A stretch of 64,000 nt of DNA from Nostoc sp. ATCC 53789 (GCF_009873495.1 NZ_CP046703.1:3514501-3578500); one strand, 5' to 3'. Counted from the first letter of the stretch, positions 1 through 9,947 are shown. The notes: generated from the letters alone by a model not told the origin. Numbers and translations are program-made.

Positions 1-2125
1 TTGTTTTACCTTCTGCTGCCTTTATTTTGTCAAGCTTATGTTCGGGAGTTAAGTACCAAAGCACCACTCGTCCATCATCGCCACCACTTACTAGCAAACT
101 ACCATCATCACTAAATGCCAGACTACGCACAGATGTTTTTGATGCTGGCCAGCGATCTATTGGCGAACAATTGAGTTCATTAACTTTTTCCTGCGGATTG
201 GGATTTTTGAGAGGTTGGCACTGATTCAAATTCCAAATCGTAATGAATCCTGCTGAATCGGAGGTTGCTAGGATTTTTTCTGTCGAGTTAGGAACAAAAG
301 CCAATCCCCAAATATAGTCTTCACGCCCAACTAATGGGTCTAGTTTTTCTAGATTTTGCACTGATAAACCTGGGAATTTTTTATCAGATTGAGTTGGGTT
401 CCACTGCCACAAGATGAAACGCTTAAAGTTTCCGGCAATTACTAGAGTTTTTGCATCTGGGCTGAGATTTAATGCCCGGACTTGGAAACCTGATAGTTTC
501 AATGTACTTTGTACGTCGATAACTTGCGGTTCTGGCAGAAAATCGCTGTTAGGCGCTGATCTTGACCATAATCTAACTTTACCACTGCCATAGCCACTGA
601 ATAAGTTAAGTGAATTTGAAGTGAAAGCTAAATCAAAGACGCGATCGCCTTTTGCTTTAGGATCTTTAAGGTCTTGAAGTTCGCTAATCTTTAGACCTGA
701 TGGTACATCTCTAAGTTCAATTACACCATTATCGAGACCAACGGCAACACGATCATTTTGTAATGGCATGAAGCGTAAGACTTCTACAGCATCATCGGTA
801 ATCGCCATTAAACCTTTGGGCTGTTGCCGTTGGTCGCAAGCTACGGGTTGCCCAGCGTATGTTACTGTGTCATCGGGGCCCAAACTATCGGCAGCAATTC
901 TCCAAAGTCTTAATGTGCAATCATCTGAGCCACTGACCACAGACAAACCAATACCACTAAAGCGTATTGAATTTACAGAACGTGTATGCATTATATCTCT
1001 TGGTTGCAGTATTAATGCTAGGAGTGCAGCTAAGAGTGCGATCGCAGCTAGCTGTAGCCATAGAGGTATAATTGGCAAAGCCTCCACTTCTAATGTCTGC
1101 GTGGCGGGGTCTGTACTCCCTAAACGTTGGTCGGATAATTCAGATTTAGCCTCTAATAAAAGAGTTTTACCGATTCCTACCCAAGGGCGTTTTGTTTTAA
1201 CATCAAGGATGACCTTACTTGTCTCTCCTAAATGGAGATTGGCATTTTCAGGAAGCTTTTTGAAAGTACATTTTCGCCAGTCTCTACCCTGGACCTGGAC
1301 ATTAATTTGCTGGTTGAGGTTGCTAGCGTTTTTAAATAGTAATTCAAAGGAAGCTGTATCAGATTTCCAGTCAGGCAACCATGCCAATTTACTAGGAATT
1401 TTGAGGTGTTTTTGAGTGGTGGTAAAGTCTATAAAACCGACTGGTAAGACTTCAATGTTGCCTTCAGCACTGGTTGGATAACCATTATTGCTAACAGCTT
1501 CAATGGTAAAAGGGTAATTTTGACTAGGCGCTTGCACTACAGAAGGAGGTTGACATTGAAATGTGGCTTCTGCTAATCCACCTGGATCTAGAGATAATCG
1601 GCGTTCTGCACTACCTGCTAGCCAAGATGGATCAACGCCTGTAAAACGTAGCCCCACATCAGTTGGTTGTTGCCCCAAGTTCCGCACCCGCACTGGTATA
1701 TCTACTGAATTGCGGGGATAAACTTGAAACTCTCGCACAGGCAATTCGACACTTAAGTGTGTTGGTCTGTTATCTCGTTCGATTTTCAGACGCAGCACAA
1801 GTCTGCACTGTTGTGCTAATTGCGGCGAAAAAATATTAACCATCAGGTTGACAGTACCGACAAATCCTGGAATGGGTGTATTGAATATGAAGACTTGAAA
1901 TATGGTACTGCTTCCTGGTGGTTTAGCTGCTGCCACCTCTGGTTCGAGTCGATACCATCGGTATCCAGTGTTCCGGGTTTCTCCGGCGGCGGTAATTTCT
2001 ACCTGAAAATTGACAAAGCGATCGCTGTCATTATTGACAGTTACCTCAAATGATACAGGAGTATCACCTGGACGAAAAGTTAGGTTCTGAGTAGAAAGGC
2101 TGGCATTAATAACACTTTTTTCCAT
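1..2125 (-). CDS. Membrane-anchored WD40-repeat protein with N-terminal Ig-like region (partial, runs off left edge)
   Basis: An uninterrupted minus-strand frame of 708 codons runs from ATG at 2125 off the window edge. The first ~340 residues look like tandem beta-sandwich (Ig-like/NEW3-type) modules: phrases such as NLTFRPGDTPVSFEVTV and RVRNLGQQPTDVGLRF recur. One hydrophobic helix (LQLAAIALLAALLALIL, about residues 353-370) follows, then WD40-type repeats (GIGLSVVSGSDDCTLRLW, SLAFSDDGSLLVSGGDDG) continue past base 1. It is probably a scaffold with the Ig-like part and the propeller on opposite sides of the membrane. The function is unknown; beta-propellers usually bind proteins. Plus-strand ORFs at 27-224, 768-1415 and 1820-2053 are shadows of it. 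Confidence 0.88.
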   Translation of the reverse strand, partial: MEKSVINASLSTQNLTFRPGDTPVSFEVTVNNDSDRFVNFQVEITAAGETRNTGYRWYRLEPEVAAAKPPGSSTIFQVFIFNTPIPGFVGTVNLMVNIFSPQLAQQCRLVLRLKIERDNRPTHLSVELPVREFQVYPRNSVDIPVRVRNLGQQPTDVGLRFTGVDPSWLAGSAERRLSLDPGGLAEATFQCQPPSVVQAPSQNYPFTIEAVSNNGYPTSAEGNIEVLPVGFIDFTTTQKHLKIPSKLAWLPDWKSDTASFELLFKNASNLNQQINVQVQGRDWRKCTFKKLPENANLHLGETSKVILDVKTKRPWVGIGKTLLLEAKSELSDQRLGSTDPATQTLEVEALPIIPLWLQLAAIALLAALLALILQPRDIMHTRSVNSIRFSGIGLSVVSGSDDCTLRLWRIAADSLGPDDTVTYAGQPVACDQRQQPKGLMAITDDAVEVLRFMPLQNDRVAVGLDNGVIELRDVPSGLKISELQDLKDPKAKGDRVFDLAFTSNSLNLFSGYGSGKVRLWSRSAPNSDFLPEPQVIDVQSTLKLSGFQVRALNLSPDAKTLVIAGNFKRFILWQWNPTQSDKKFPGLSVQNLEKLDPLVGREDYIWGLAFVPNSTEKILATSDSAGFITIWNLNQCQPLKNPNPQEKVNELNCSPIDRWPASKTSVRSLAFSDDGSLLVSGGDDGRVVLWYLTPEHKLDKIKAAEGKT

Positions 2126-2510
2126 GCTATTATTTATACTATTTTATTATTTTCCATGACTAATACTATTAAAAAATTAATATCTGCGAAAAAGTGACAA
2201 TCGTTTTTTGGGTTTGATTATTCAAATGTATATATTCAAATTGTGTAATAAATTTCTCAATTGATAAAAGTCATTTTCATGAAATCTATATATTATATTC
2301 AAATAGAAATTCATCAATGGGATATCTGTCACAATTCCCAATAAAGCTTGATAACCCAAGTTTATGGACGAAAAATTGAGTTTTTCTGATAAAACCACCA
2401 CAAAACCTAATTTTTAGTACACGTACCAGAGTTCTTTGTTCACCAACCGTTGGCTTGACAAGTATACATAAAAAGTAAGCCAGTAATTATATTTATCAAT
2501 AAGGGACACT
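2126..2510. other. Intergenic region, AT-rich
   Basis: About 385 bases between the WD40 gene start and the broken Uma2 gene. Very AT-rich. It should hold the promoter of the WD40 gene, but I cannot place -10/-35 boxes with confidence, and I see no RNA gene or clear hairpin. Confidence 0.5.
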
Positions 2511-3308
2511 TTACCCTATCTTTCCCTGTACCCAAGCACTGAAGGATTGCACCAGATCAATTTCATCCATAGTTTTACTTTGCTGGATAAATTTATTCAT
2601 ATCACTAACAGAAATTAAAGGAAAAGCTATGCTCAACTTAATCTCAATATATTCGCTTTCTATTAGTTGATAAAATTTTAAAACTTCACCATCATATCTC
2701 CATAATTCTGCTACACCTAAGAGGTTGTTTGAAAAGTGTTTCGCTGTGACTTTAGGCACTTTTGATCCCCCCTAACCCCCCTTAAAAAGGGGGGAATCGG
2801 AATCAAAGTCCCCCTTTTTAAGGGGGATTTAGGGGGATCTAAAACTATTTGATACCGACAAGAGGACTTTTCAAACATCCTCTAAAGCCGCATAAATATT
2901 AAGCTTATTAACATAGCTGCTAGTAATATCAATTTCAACTGCTAAATCCGGTGCTGGGTCTGTTTTTAAATCTAATTCTTGCTTACCTCTAATTCCTGGC
3001 TCATTTTGAATATAATAGCAAGTATCGGGTTCTATTCCCTTTGTTATTGTTTTACGTTTTAATGTTGTAGAACCAGCACTTCTAATTTTATTTTTTAATT
3101 CCACTGCTAAAGCGAATATCAATCGGTCAAACTGAATTTTAGGATTTTCGTGTTCAAAAAGTGGAGTCATGATTTCTAAAACACCACAGTCATAAGCAAA
3201 TCTTGAGCCTCTGTCCTCACCTGTATCTCTCAACAAGGCTTCAAAGGTTTCCCAGCTAATGTTCTGTAGCACTGTTCTTTGTTCAGCAGGTGTTGACTTG
3301 ACAAGCAT
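2511..3308 (-). pseudogene. Uma2-family (PD-(D/E)XK nuclease fold) protein gene split by a MITE
   Basis: Two minus-strand pieces belong to one gene. The N-terminal part (3308 down to 2883) ends ...KLNIYAAL, and the C-terminal part (2720 down to 2511) resumes GVAELWRYDGEVLKFYQL. The 162-bp repeat plus one 3-bp duplicate lie between them; removing these 165 bases restores a 210-codon frame, a usual length for Uma2. The motifs PDLAVEID and ELWRYDG are typical of this family, whose role in cyanobacteria (where it is highly amplified) is not settled. The insertion adds a stop 3 codons into the element, so the N-terminal part would make a 145-residue truncated product. The C-terminal part has an ATG inside the element (2759), but independent function is unlikely. 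Confidence 0.88.
2721..2882. mobile_element. MITE, 162 bp, with 17-bp terminal inverted repeats and TAA target duplication
   Basis: The ends GAGGTTGTTTGAAAAGT and ACTTTTCAAACATCCTC are inverted repeats with one mismatch. The element is flanked by TAA at 2718-2720 and 2883-2885. The interior holds a long imperfect palindrome of C-runs and G-runs around 2764-2840. There is no ORF of its own. A related shorter copy lies at 60881-61009 and a single end at 49044-49077. A 3-bp TNA duplication and GAG ends are reminiscent of IS5-family IS1031/IS427-type elements, which is inference. Confidence 0.9.
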
Positions 3309-3462
3309 ATTAGAATACTTTTTCTGTCAGGATGTTAGATAAAATCCCGATAATTTTACCTGTGTCATTAATATAATATTCGCTCAAGTCAATTTCAACC
3401 ATTTGACCAAGAAAAGAAGTTTCAAAAACTTTAGTTTATTCTATAAATAATCCAGATAATTA

Positions 3463-3510
3463 AATTGTGCCAACTATTAGCAAGATATGTTGCTGATATT
3501 TGGCACAATT
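3463..3510. terminator. Hairpin downstream of sufS
   Basis: A perfect 11-bp inverted repeat, AATTGTGCCAA (3463-3473) and TTGGCACAATT (3500-3510), lies 22 bases past the sufS stop. A second inner stem (TTAGCAA/TTGCTGA) adds structure. It probably ends the suf transcript, although there is no long U-run. Confidence 0.6.
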
Positions 3511-3531
3511 AGTATCTGAATATTTTGTACT

Positions 3532-4794
3532 TTAAGCAAGGAAACCTGCAAAAAAGTCGAGAGTTTCTTTCAGTGATTTGATGAAAATATCAATTTCCTC
3601 GCGGGTGTTGTAGAAAGATAGACTTGCTCGTGCGGTTGCAGCAAGACCTAAGTAACGGTGTAATGGTTGAGTGCAGTGGTGTCCAGAACGGATGGCAACG
3701 CCTTCTTGATCTAATAATGTAGATAAATCGTTAGCGTGAACTTCTCCGGCTGTAAACGACGCAAGAGCTGCTCTCCCTTCCCCTTTAGCATTTGGTTTGG
3801 GGCCGTAAATTCTAATTTGGGGAATTTGCTCTAATTGTTGGAACAAATAAGCTGTTAATTCTGCTTCGTAGGCGTGGATTTTATCCATACCGATACTGCT
3901 AAGATAATCTATCGCAGCACCAAGTGCGATCGCTTCTCCAATTGCAGGAGTACCAGCTTCAAATTTATGCGGTAATTCTGCATAAGTAGAATGGTCTAAA
4001 TACACCTCTGCAATCATCTCACCACCACCAAAAAATGGTGGCATTGATTCTAACAATGCCAACTTGCCATACAGAAACCCTATCCCAGTTGGCGCACACA
4101 TTTTATGACCGGAAGCTACCAACCAATCACAATCTATCTGTTGCACATCCACAGGGTAGTGAGGAACACTTTGGCAAGCATCAACTAAGAATTTAGCACC
4201 ATATTTGTGAGCGATCGCACCAATTTCTTCCACTGGATTAATGCAACCCAAAGTATTAGAAATATGTACCACTGACACCAACTTTGTTTTGTCGGAAATC
4301 AGCTTTTTATACTGTGACAAATCAAAAGTCTCTTCAGGTGTCAGTTCCACGAATTTCAGTACTGCACCCGTTTTTTGTGCTACCAATTGCCAAGGTACAA
4401 TATTACTGTGGTGTTCCATCACCGACAGAATAATTTCATCCCCAGGCTGCAAATTATTCATTCCCCAACTGTAAGCTACTAGGTTAATCGCCTCACTTGC
4501 GTTGCGGGTGTAAACGATTTCCTGACGTGATGCGGCATTGATGAATTTGGCAATTTTATCTCTAGCACCTTCATAAGCATCAGTAGCTTTAGCACTCAGG
4601 GAATGGGCACCTCGATGCACGTTAGCATTATAGTGTTCGTAATAATCCCGCAAGGTATTTAATACGAATAAAGGCTTTTGCGATGTCGCCGCATTATCGA
4701 GATAAACCAAGGGTTTCCCGTTGACTTCCTGATGCAATATCGGGAAGTCAGCGCGAACTTTATCAGCAAGGGTTTTGGTAGAGGTGAAAGTCAT
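3532..4794 (-). CDS. sufS: Cysteine desulfurase SufS
   Basis: A 420-residue, PLP-dependent group II cysteine desulfurase. It takes sulfur from cysteine as an enzyme persulfide for Fe-S cluster assembly on SufBCD in the cytoplasm. Seen: PLP Lys231 in [11 protein letters not shown], catalytic Cys374 in [11 protein letters not shown], and the N-terminal [17 protein letters not shown] motif. Length is normal. It is the last gene of sufB-C-D-S, 14 bases after sufD, so very likely co-transcribed. No SufE gene is visible nearby. Confidence 0.97.
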   Translation of the reverse strand: MTFTSTKTLADKVRADFPILHQEVNGKPLVYLDNAATSQKPLFVLNTLRDYYEHYNANVHRGAHSLSAKATDAYEGARDKIAKFINAASRQEIVYTRNASEAINLVAYSWGMNNLQPGDEIILSVMEHHSNIVPWQLVAQKTGAVLKFVELTPEETFDLSQYKKLISDKTKLVSVVHISNTLGCINPVEEIGAIAHKYGAKFLVDACQSVPHYPVDVQQIDCDWLVASGHKMCAPTGIGFLYGKLALLESMPPFFGGGEMIAEVYLDHSTYAELPHKFEAGTPAIGEAIALGAAIDYLSSIGMDKIHAYEAELTAYLFQQLEQIPQIRIYGPKPNAKGEGRAALASFTAGEVHANDLSTLLDQEGVAIRSGHHCTQPLHRYLGLAATARASLSFYNTREEIDIFIKSLKETLDFFAGFLA

Positions 4795-4808
4795 TGGTAG
4801 ATTAGTTA

Positions 4809-6182
4809 TTACTCATTAGTCAGGGACTTGAGATTATTCACTGTGTTTAAAAGGATTTCTCGCAGAGAAGGAACTGATATTTTGTTGATAACTTCAGCAG
4901 CGAAGGCGTTAATTAACAACTTCCGAGCATCGTTTTCATCAATTCCCCGACTTTGCAGATAGAATATTTCGTCATCTTCTAATTGGCTAACAGTAGCACC
5001 ATGAGCGCATTTTACGTTATCCGCCGTAATTTCCAATTGGGGTTTGGTATCAACTCTGGCTTTAGACGATAGCAGCAAATTGCGATTCAACTGGGATGCA
5101 TTTGTTAACTGCGCTAGTTTGGGTACAAAAACTTTACCATTGAACACCGCATGAGCGCGATCGCCTACAATACATTTATGCAATTGGTCACTTGTACCGT
5201 GGGGATAGTTGAGTGCGATCGCACTGTGAGTATCAGACAACTGCTTACCAGAAATTATCGTCAAACCATTGAGAGTAGTCTGTGTCTGCTCACCAGTTTG
5301 CAAAATCTCCAAATTGTGCCGTGACAACTTCGCCCCTAAAGTTATGGCATGACAAGTATATCGACTATCACGAGCTTGTGCGATCGCAGTTTTCCCAATA
5401 TGAAAAGCCTCTGCACCTTCCCACTCAACCCTAGTGTGACTCACCTCAGCATTGTCACCCACCCAAATTTCCGTAACCGCATTAGTTAAATAAACTCCGT
5501 TCTCCGCGCTCTCTGCGCCTCTGCGGTTCGTATACTCCTCAACCAACGTCACCTGCGAACCACTTTCCGCCACCACCAAACAACGCGGCTGCGAAATCAT
5601 CGCCGTCTCACCCACAACCGAAATAAACACAAGATGAATTGGCGTTTCAACTACCACATTCTTCTTCACCCACACCACAGCTGCATCAGTTATCCCAGCC
5701 GTATTGAGAGCGGTAAAAACCTCTTGCGCTCCCTCAGCTTGAGCTAAATACTGCTGTACATCCTCCTGCTCAACAGCAGACAAACCAGCCAAATTACTCA
5801 CTACAATTCCAGATGGTAAATCTGAAACTGCGGATAACTCCGGCGCATAAACGCCATTAACAAATACCAAACGACTATTAGCCGCCTCTGGCAAAATATC
5901 AAATTCTAGAGACGCATAATTTACCGTCTCTATATTAAATTGCACCTTTCGTAGAGACGACAAATCAGTAAATCGCCATTCTTCCTCGCGGGTGGTGGGA
6001 ATAGTCGAGTGACGTACCCAATTAGCAGCGCTTTGGCGTAATTCCTGTAACCACCCCTCTGTTTTAGTTGCTGTTAATTGATTTAACAACCCAGTTAGAT
6101 AATCATCTCTATCTAACAAAGTCGATGTCAAACTAACTGCATTTGAATTAGGTATTGGACTAGGAGATATTTGAATACTCAT
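4809..6182 (-). CDS. sufD: Fe-S cluster assembly scaffold protein SufD
   Basis: A 457-residue SufD, a beta-helix scaffold subunit of the SufBC2D complex. The conserved core ([52 protein letters not shown]) is intact. The ATG overlaps the sufC stop by one base (TAATG), which indicates translational coupling. Oddity: residues ~218-228 ([11 protein letters not shown]) are encoded by a copy of a dispersed intergenic repeat that also lies between sufC and sufB, inserted in frame before the conserved [12 protein letters not shown] segment. Confidence 0.96.
   Translation of the reverse strand: MSIQISPSPIPNSNAVSLTSTLLDRDDYLTGLLNQLTATKTEGWLQELRQSAANWVRHSTIPTTREEEWRFTDLSSLRKVQFNIETVNYASLEFDILPEAANSRLVFVNGVYAPELSAVSDLPSGIVVSNLAGLSAVEQEDVQQYLAQAEGAQEVFTALNTAGITDAAVVWVKKNVVVETPIHLVFISVVGETAMISQPRCLVVAESGSQVTLVEEYTNRRGAESAENGVYLTNAVTEIWVGDNAEVSHTRVEWEGAEAFHIGKTAIAQARDSRYTCHAITLGAKLSRHNLEILQTGEQTQTTLNGLTIISGKQLSDTHSAIALNYPHGTSDQLHKCIVGDRAHAVFNGKVFVPKLAQLTNASQLNRNLLLSSKARVDTKPQLEITADNVKCAHGATVSQLEDDEIFYLQSRGIDENDARKLLINAFAAEVINKISVPSLREILLNTVNNLKSLTNE
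5500..5531 (-). repeat. Dispersed GC-rich repeat inside sufD
   Basis: Minus-strand core ACGAACCGCAGAGGCGCAGA followed by GAGCGCGGAGAA. It is almost identical to the intergenic copy at 6984-7015, and related to copies at 36572-36606 and 43850-43882 (with A for G at several sites). Here it is translated as [11 protein letters not shown] without breaking the frame. Confidence 0.9.
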
Positions 6183-6973
6183 TACACACCCACCTCAGCA
6201 GCTGCAAATTCTTCTAGCACCCAGTCATAACCGCGAGACTCTAATTCTAGTGCCAGTTCCTTACCGCCACTAGTAATAATTCGCCCCTGTGCCATCACAT
6301 GCACAAAATCAGGCACAATATAATCGAGTAACCGTTGGTAGTGGGTAATCAAAATTGTAGAATTTTCTGGACTTGCCAGTTGATTTACGCCATTGGCTAC
6401 AATTCTCAGTGCGTCAATATCCAAACCTGAATCTGTCTCATCCAAAATTCCTAACTTTGGTTCTAGCAGCGCCATTTGCAGAATTTCATTCCGCTTCTTC
6501 TCGCCACCAGAAAACCCTTCATTCAAACTCCGACTGAGAAAACTGGGATTCATCTTCACCACATCCAGCTTTTCCTCAATCAAATCGTCAAAATCAAAAG
6601 CGTCTATTTCTTCTAAACCTTGCGCCTTACGGCGAGAATTATACGCCACCCGCAAGAAATCCAAATTGCTCACACCCGGAATTTCTAACGGATACTGAAA
6701 CGCCAAAAATACACCACTTCTGGCTCGTTCCTCCGGTTCCAATTCCAGCAGATTTTGCCCCTGAAAAATCACCTCACCACCAGTCACCTCATACGCCGGA
6801 TGTCCAGCCAACACCTTAGAAAAAGTACTCTTACCAGAACCATTCGGCCCCATGATCGCATGAATTTCACCCGATCGCACCTCCAGATTCACACCTTTCA
6901 AAATCGGTGTCCCATCAACATTAGCCGTCAGATTCCGTACCGACAGCACAACTTCACTATTTTCAATAATCAT
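6182..6973 (-). CDS. sufC: Fe-S cluster assembly ATPase SufC
   Basis: A 263-residue ABC-type ATPase of the SufBCD scaffold complex; it drives conformational change during cluster assembly and is not a transporter. Seen: Walker [10 protein letters not shown] (residues 42-50), Q-loop around FQYPLEIPG, signature FSGGEKKR (154-161), Walker B LGILDE (174-179) and H-loop His211. The ending ...[12 protein letters not shown] is normal. It is separated from sufB by 101 bases carrying a dispersed repeat, and overlaps sufD by one base. Confidence 0.97.
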   Translation of the reverse strand: MIIENSEVVLSVRNLTANVDGTPILKGVNLEVRSGEIHAIMGPNGSGKSTFSKVLAGHPAYEVTGGEVIFQGQNLLELEPEERARSGVFLAFQYPLEIPGVSNLDFLRVAYNSRRKAQGLEEIDAFDFDDLIEEKLDVVKMNPSFLSRSLNEGFSGGEKKRNEILQMALLEPKLGILDETDSGLDIDALRIVANGVNQLASPENSTILITHYQRLLDYIVPDFVHVMAQGRIITSGGKELALELESRGYDWVLEEFAAAEVGV

Positions 6974-6983
6974 CTTCTCTCCC

Positions 6984-7015
6984 TTCTCTGCGCTCTCTGC
7001 GCCTCTGCGGTTCGT
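6984..7015 (-). repeat. Dispersed GC-rich repeat in the sufB-sufC spacer
   Basis: Minus-strand core ACGAACCGCAGAGGCGCAGA continuing GAGCGCAGAGAA, ten bases before the sufC start codon. This is the intergenic form of the repeat found in the sufD coding region. Its closeness to the sufC start means it lies in the ribosome-binding region (GGGAGAGAAG precedes the ATG). Confidence 0.88.
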
Positions 7016-7074
7016 TACTCTTCCAAAAGATAAACACAGAACACCGATGTCCCTGTGTTTATCCTTGTTTCCAT

Positions 7075-8514
7075 TTATCCAACACTGCCTTCCAACTTCA
7101 AACTCAACAACTTATCAGCTTCCACAGCAAACTCCATCGGTAGCTGATTAAAAACATCCTTACAGAAGCCGCTAATCATCATCGAAATAGCATCTTCCGA
7201 AGAAATACCTCGTTGAGCAAAGTAAAATAACTGATCTTCCCCAATCTTAGAAGTAGAAGCTTCATGCTCCACCTTCGCACCGTTATTTTGCACCTGAATA
7301 TAAGGGAAAGTGTTGGCATGGGCATTATCCCCAATCAGCATTGAGTCGCACTGAGAATAATTTCTCGCCCCTTTAGCCGTCGGGTTAACTTTCACCAAAC
7401 CCCGGTAACTATTACTAGAATTACCTGCGGAGATTCCTTTAGAAATAATTGTACTGCGGGTATTCTTACCAACGTGAACCATCTTACTGCCGGTATCGGC
7501 TTGCTGCTGATGATTTGTCAGCGCCACCGAGTAAAACTCACCCACAGAGTTATCACCCACTAATACACAGCTAGGATATTTCCAAGTAATTGCTGAACCT
7601 GTTTCTACTTGAGTCCAGGAAATCTTGGAATTTACGCCCTGACACAAACCGCGCTTGGTGACAAAGTTGTAAATACCGCCTTTACCGTTGGCATCGCCAG
7701 CGTACCAATTTTGCACGGTGGAGTATTTAATTTCCGCATTGTCGAGGGCGACAAGTTCCACAACGGCGGCGTGCAATTGGTTGCTATCATACATCGGTGC
7801 GGTGCAACCTTCGAGGTAAGAAACATAACTACCTTCTTCGGCGACAATCAAAGTCCGCTCAAATTGTCCCGTATCACCAGAGTTGATGCGGAAGTAGGTA
7901 GACAGTTCCATTGGGCATTTCACGCCTTTAGGAATGTATACAAAAGAACCATCGCTAAATACGGCGGCATTCAAGGCGGCAAAATAATTGTCAGCTATAG
8001 GAACAACACTACCCAGATATTTTTTTATCAGTTCTGGGTGTTCTTGCAACGCTTCCGAAAACGAGCAGAAAATAACACCATCTTCCGCTAGCTTTTCTTT
8101 AAATGTAGTAGCGACAGAGACGCTATCGAAAATCGCATCGACAGCAACGTTTGCCAGTCGCTTCTGTTCAGATAGGGAAATGCCTAATTTCTCAAAGGTT
8201 TCTAAAAGGGTTGGATCAACTTCGTCCAAGCTGTTCAGCTTTTTTTTCTTCTGTTTTGGCGCTGAATAGTAAATGATATCCTGATAATTTATTGGCGGAT
8301 ACTTGACATTGGGCCAAGTTGGTTCCGTCATTTTTTGCCACTGGCGATAAGCTCTGAGGCGAAAGTCCAGCATGAACTGCGGCTCGTTCTTCTTAGAGGA
8401 GATCAAGCGGATAACGTCCTCGTCTAGTCCACGCGGAATAGTGTCGGCTTCAATATCTGTAACAAAGCCGTACTTGTAGGGTTGGTTGACTAAGGTTTTG
8501 ACAGTGGCACTCAT
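7075..8514 (-). CDS. sufB: Fe-S cluster assembly scaffold protein SufB
   Basis: A 479-residue SufB, the cluster-building subunit of SufBC2D. Conserved blocks are present: [55 protein letters not shown], and the C-terminal [38 protein letters not shown]. First gene of the suf operon; its 235-bp upstream region holds two SufR-type operators. No internal break. Confidence 0.98.
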   Translation of the reverse strand: MSATVKTLVNQPYKYGFVTDIEADTIPRGLDEDVIRLISSKKNEPQFMLDFRLRAYRQWQKMTEPTWPNVKYPPINYQDIIYYSAPKQKKKKLNSLDEVDPTLLETFEKLGISLSEQKRLANVAVDAIFDSVSVATTFKEKLAEDGVIFCSFSEALQEHPELIKKYLGSVVPIADNYFAALNAAVFSDGSFVYIPKGVKCPMELSTYFRINSGDTGQFERTLIVAEEGSYVSYLEGCTAPMYDSNQLHAAVVELVALDNAEIKYSTVQNWYAGDANGKGGIYNFVTKRGLCQGVNSKISWTQVETGSAITWKYPSCVLVGDNSVGEFYSVALTNHQQQADTGSKMVHVGKNTRSTIISKGISAGNSSNSYRGLVKVNPTAKGARNYSQCDSMLIGDNAHANTFPYIQVQNNGAKVEHEASTSKIGEDQLFYFAQRGISSEDAISMMISGFCKDVFNQLPMEFAVEADKLLSLKLEGSVG

Positions 8515-8634
8515 CAGTAATAATCTCTCGTGTTCGGAACTCTTTTAGGATGGGAGACGGATTGCGGCTAACCGATTCCCATCTCCCGTTACGGAATGGT
8601 TACACGGCTGCTAGAATAGTGGTGGAGAGTAAAA

Positions 8635-8648
8635 CAACAGCTTTGTTG
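8635..8648. promoter_or_regulatory. Putative SufR operator 1
   Basis: CAACAGCTTTGTTG fits CAAC-N6-GTTG exactly. This dyad is the operator described for SufR in the suf promoter region of Synechocystis. It lies 120 bp upstream of the sufB start. Confidence 0.85.
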
Positions 8649-8679
8649 TTTAATGTATCTTCATTTTACGCTAAATTAA

Positions 8680-8693
8680 CAACAACAATGTTG
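8680..8693. promoter_or_regulatory. Putative SufR operator 2
   Basis: CAACAACAATGTTG also fits CAAC-N6-GTTG, 31 bases past operator 1 and 56 bases before the sufR start chosen here. It is well placed for sufR autoregulation. An overlapping tighter dyad (CAACA-A-TGTTG) shares its right half. Confidence 0.82.
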
Positions 8694-8749
8694 TCAAAGT
8701 CAAATTTTCAAAAAATTTTTTGGGACGTTCGCTGAATGTCTCGCACCAC

Positions 8750-9439
8750 ATGAAGATGGCGACTACCCACCAGTCCTCAACCAAGCAAGATATCCTTGAG
8801 TATCTGCACAAACACGAAAAAGCAACGGCTTTGGAGCTAGCTGAAGTTTTAGACGTTACCCCTCAAGCGATTCGTCGCCATCTCAAAGATTTGGAGACGG
8901 AGGAGCTAGTTTTGTATTCGACATCAGTGCAGGCGGCGGGGATGGGGCGACCGCAGCATCTTTATGAATTGAGTCGTCAAGGACGCGATCGCTTGCATCG
9001 AACAATGAGCGATCGCTTTGGTGATGCAAGCGGAAATTTTGCGGTTTCGTTGCTAGACACCTTAGCCGAAACGGTAGGACACGACCAATTTAAATCGATT
9101 TTAGAGAAACAGTGGCAGCGTAAAGCTAAAGAATACCGCGATCGCGTCGGTAGCGGTTCACTGCGAGAACGTGTAGCCAACTTAGTAGAGTTGAGAAAAG
9201 CGGAAGGCTTCATGGCTGAGTATCACGCTGTTGATGTAAATGACTCCTTTGAGTGCGATCGCTTTATCTTAATGGAGCATAACTGTGCAATTTCTAACGT
9301 TGCCGAATCTTTTCCGAGTATCTGTGGTCACGAACTAGAAATGTTTGCAGCCGTATTGCCAGATTGTACCGTAGAGCGCACCCACTGGATTATTGATGGC
9401 GAACATCGTTGTGGCTATTTAGTACAAGTTCGTCATTAA
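8750..9439 (+). CDS. sufR: Fe-S-sensing transcriptional repressor SufR
   Basis: A DeoR-like winged-helix regulator (N-terminal HTH: ALELAEVLDVTPQAIRRHLKDLE, shown in part) with a C-terminal Cys-rich region (Cys169, 179, 192, 206, 221) expected to ligate a [4Fe-4S] cluster. The family represses sufBCDS when clusters are plentiful. The frame is open from 8720, but the family N-terminus resembles MATTHQSSTKQDIL, so I prefer ATG 8750 (or 8756). The gene is divergent from sufB with two matching operators between. Confidence 0.94.
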   Translation: MKMATTHQSSTKQDILEYLHKHEKATALELAEVLDVTPQAIRRHLKDLETEELVLYSTSVQAAGMGRPQHLYELSRQGRDRLHRTMSDRFGDASGNFAVSLLDTLAETVGHDQFKSILEKQWQRKAKEYRDRVGSGSLRERVANLVELRKAEGFMAEYHAVDVNDSFECDRFILMEHNCAISNVAESFPSICGHELEMFAAVLPDCTVERTHWIIDGEHRCGYLVQVRH

Positions 9440-9524
9440 TCATTAGTTATTTGTCATTTGTCCTTTTTTAATAACTAATGCCCTATGCCCAATACCTAAC
9501 TAACTTTGAGATAGCATTTCATTT

Positions 9525-9785
9525 ATGGATGTACCACCACAGCAACCATCAGCACAATTTTTAACTCTGGAAGAGTCAGCCAAAGTAGACGCAGCGTTGT
9601 TATCTTCTCCAGAAAAGTTTTTAACAAGATTGACAATTTCATCACTTAAGCTGTTGAAACATATCGCCCAAGAATATGGTGTTGTTATTGAAGATTTGAC
9701 AGCACAGCAAATAATAGCCTGGTTTGAAAAAGATGGTAAAATCCGCCGTGAAGAGGGCATTGAAAGTTCATATCTTAAATGGTGA
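9525..9785 (+). CDS. Small conserved-type hypothetical protein (86 aa)
   Basis: An acidic 86-residue protein, start MDVPPQQPSAQFLTLEES, with predicted helices (VDAALLSSPEKFLTRLTISSLKLLKHIAQEYG) and a closing WFEKDGKIRREEG..SSYLKW. No known domain is recognised. It is 85 bases after sufR on the same strand and is followed by a strong hairpin, which fits a transcribed gene. The opposite-strand ORF 9500-9760 is its shadow. Confidence 0.7.
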   Translation: MDVPPQQPSAQFLTLEESAKVDAALLSSPEKFLTRLTISSLKLLKHIAQEYGVVIEDLTAQQIIAWFEKDGKIRREEGIESSYLKW

Positions 9786-9823
9786 TCTGTAGTCGTATTT
9801 GCATTTCATTGGCTTTGAAAAAA

Positions 9824-9871
9824 AATATCCCGTTTCTAAAAAACATTATTGTTGCTTAGAAGCGGGATATT
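9824..9871. terminator. Terminator-like hairpin
   Basis: A 16-bp stem with one mismatch (AATATCCCGTTTCTAA at 9824-9839, TTAGAAGCGGGATATT at 9856-9871) between the convergent genes ending at 9785 and 9948. It is suited to terminate in either direction. Confidence 0.75.
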
Positions 9872-9947
9872 AACAGATAGGATATGTTGGAAATTGTCCT
9901 AAACCCCAATACTAAAGTGAGAATCTTTTAAATGCTAGGCGATGAGT

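Larger units (their letters stand above)
8515..8749. promoter_or_regulatory. sufB/sufR divergent control region
   Basis: The spacer between two divergent genes. It contains two CAAC-N6-GTTG dyads (8635-8648 and 8680-8693) on the sufR side. On the sufB side lies a GGGAGA...TCTCCC inverted repeat (about 8551-8587) that would fall in the sufB leader. Confidence 0.8.

Noticed and set aside
768..1415. 215-codon plus-strand ORF
   Set aside because: It lies wholly inside the minus-strand WD40 frame, which shows clear protein motifs; the plus product (MKRKTSTASSVIAIKPLGCC) has none.
7609..8091. 160-codon plus-strand ORF
   Set aside because: Antisense to sufB, whose protein is unmistakable.
9500..9760. 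86-codon minus-strand ORF opposite the 9525-9785 gene
   Set aside because: The plus-strand product has a more protein-like composition, follows sufR and ends before a terminator hairpin.
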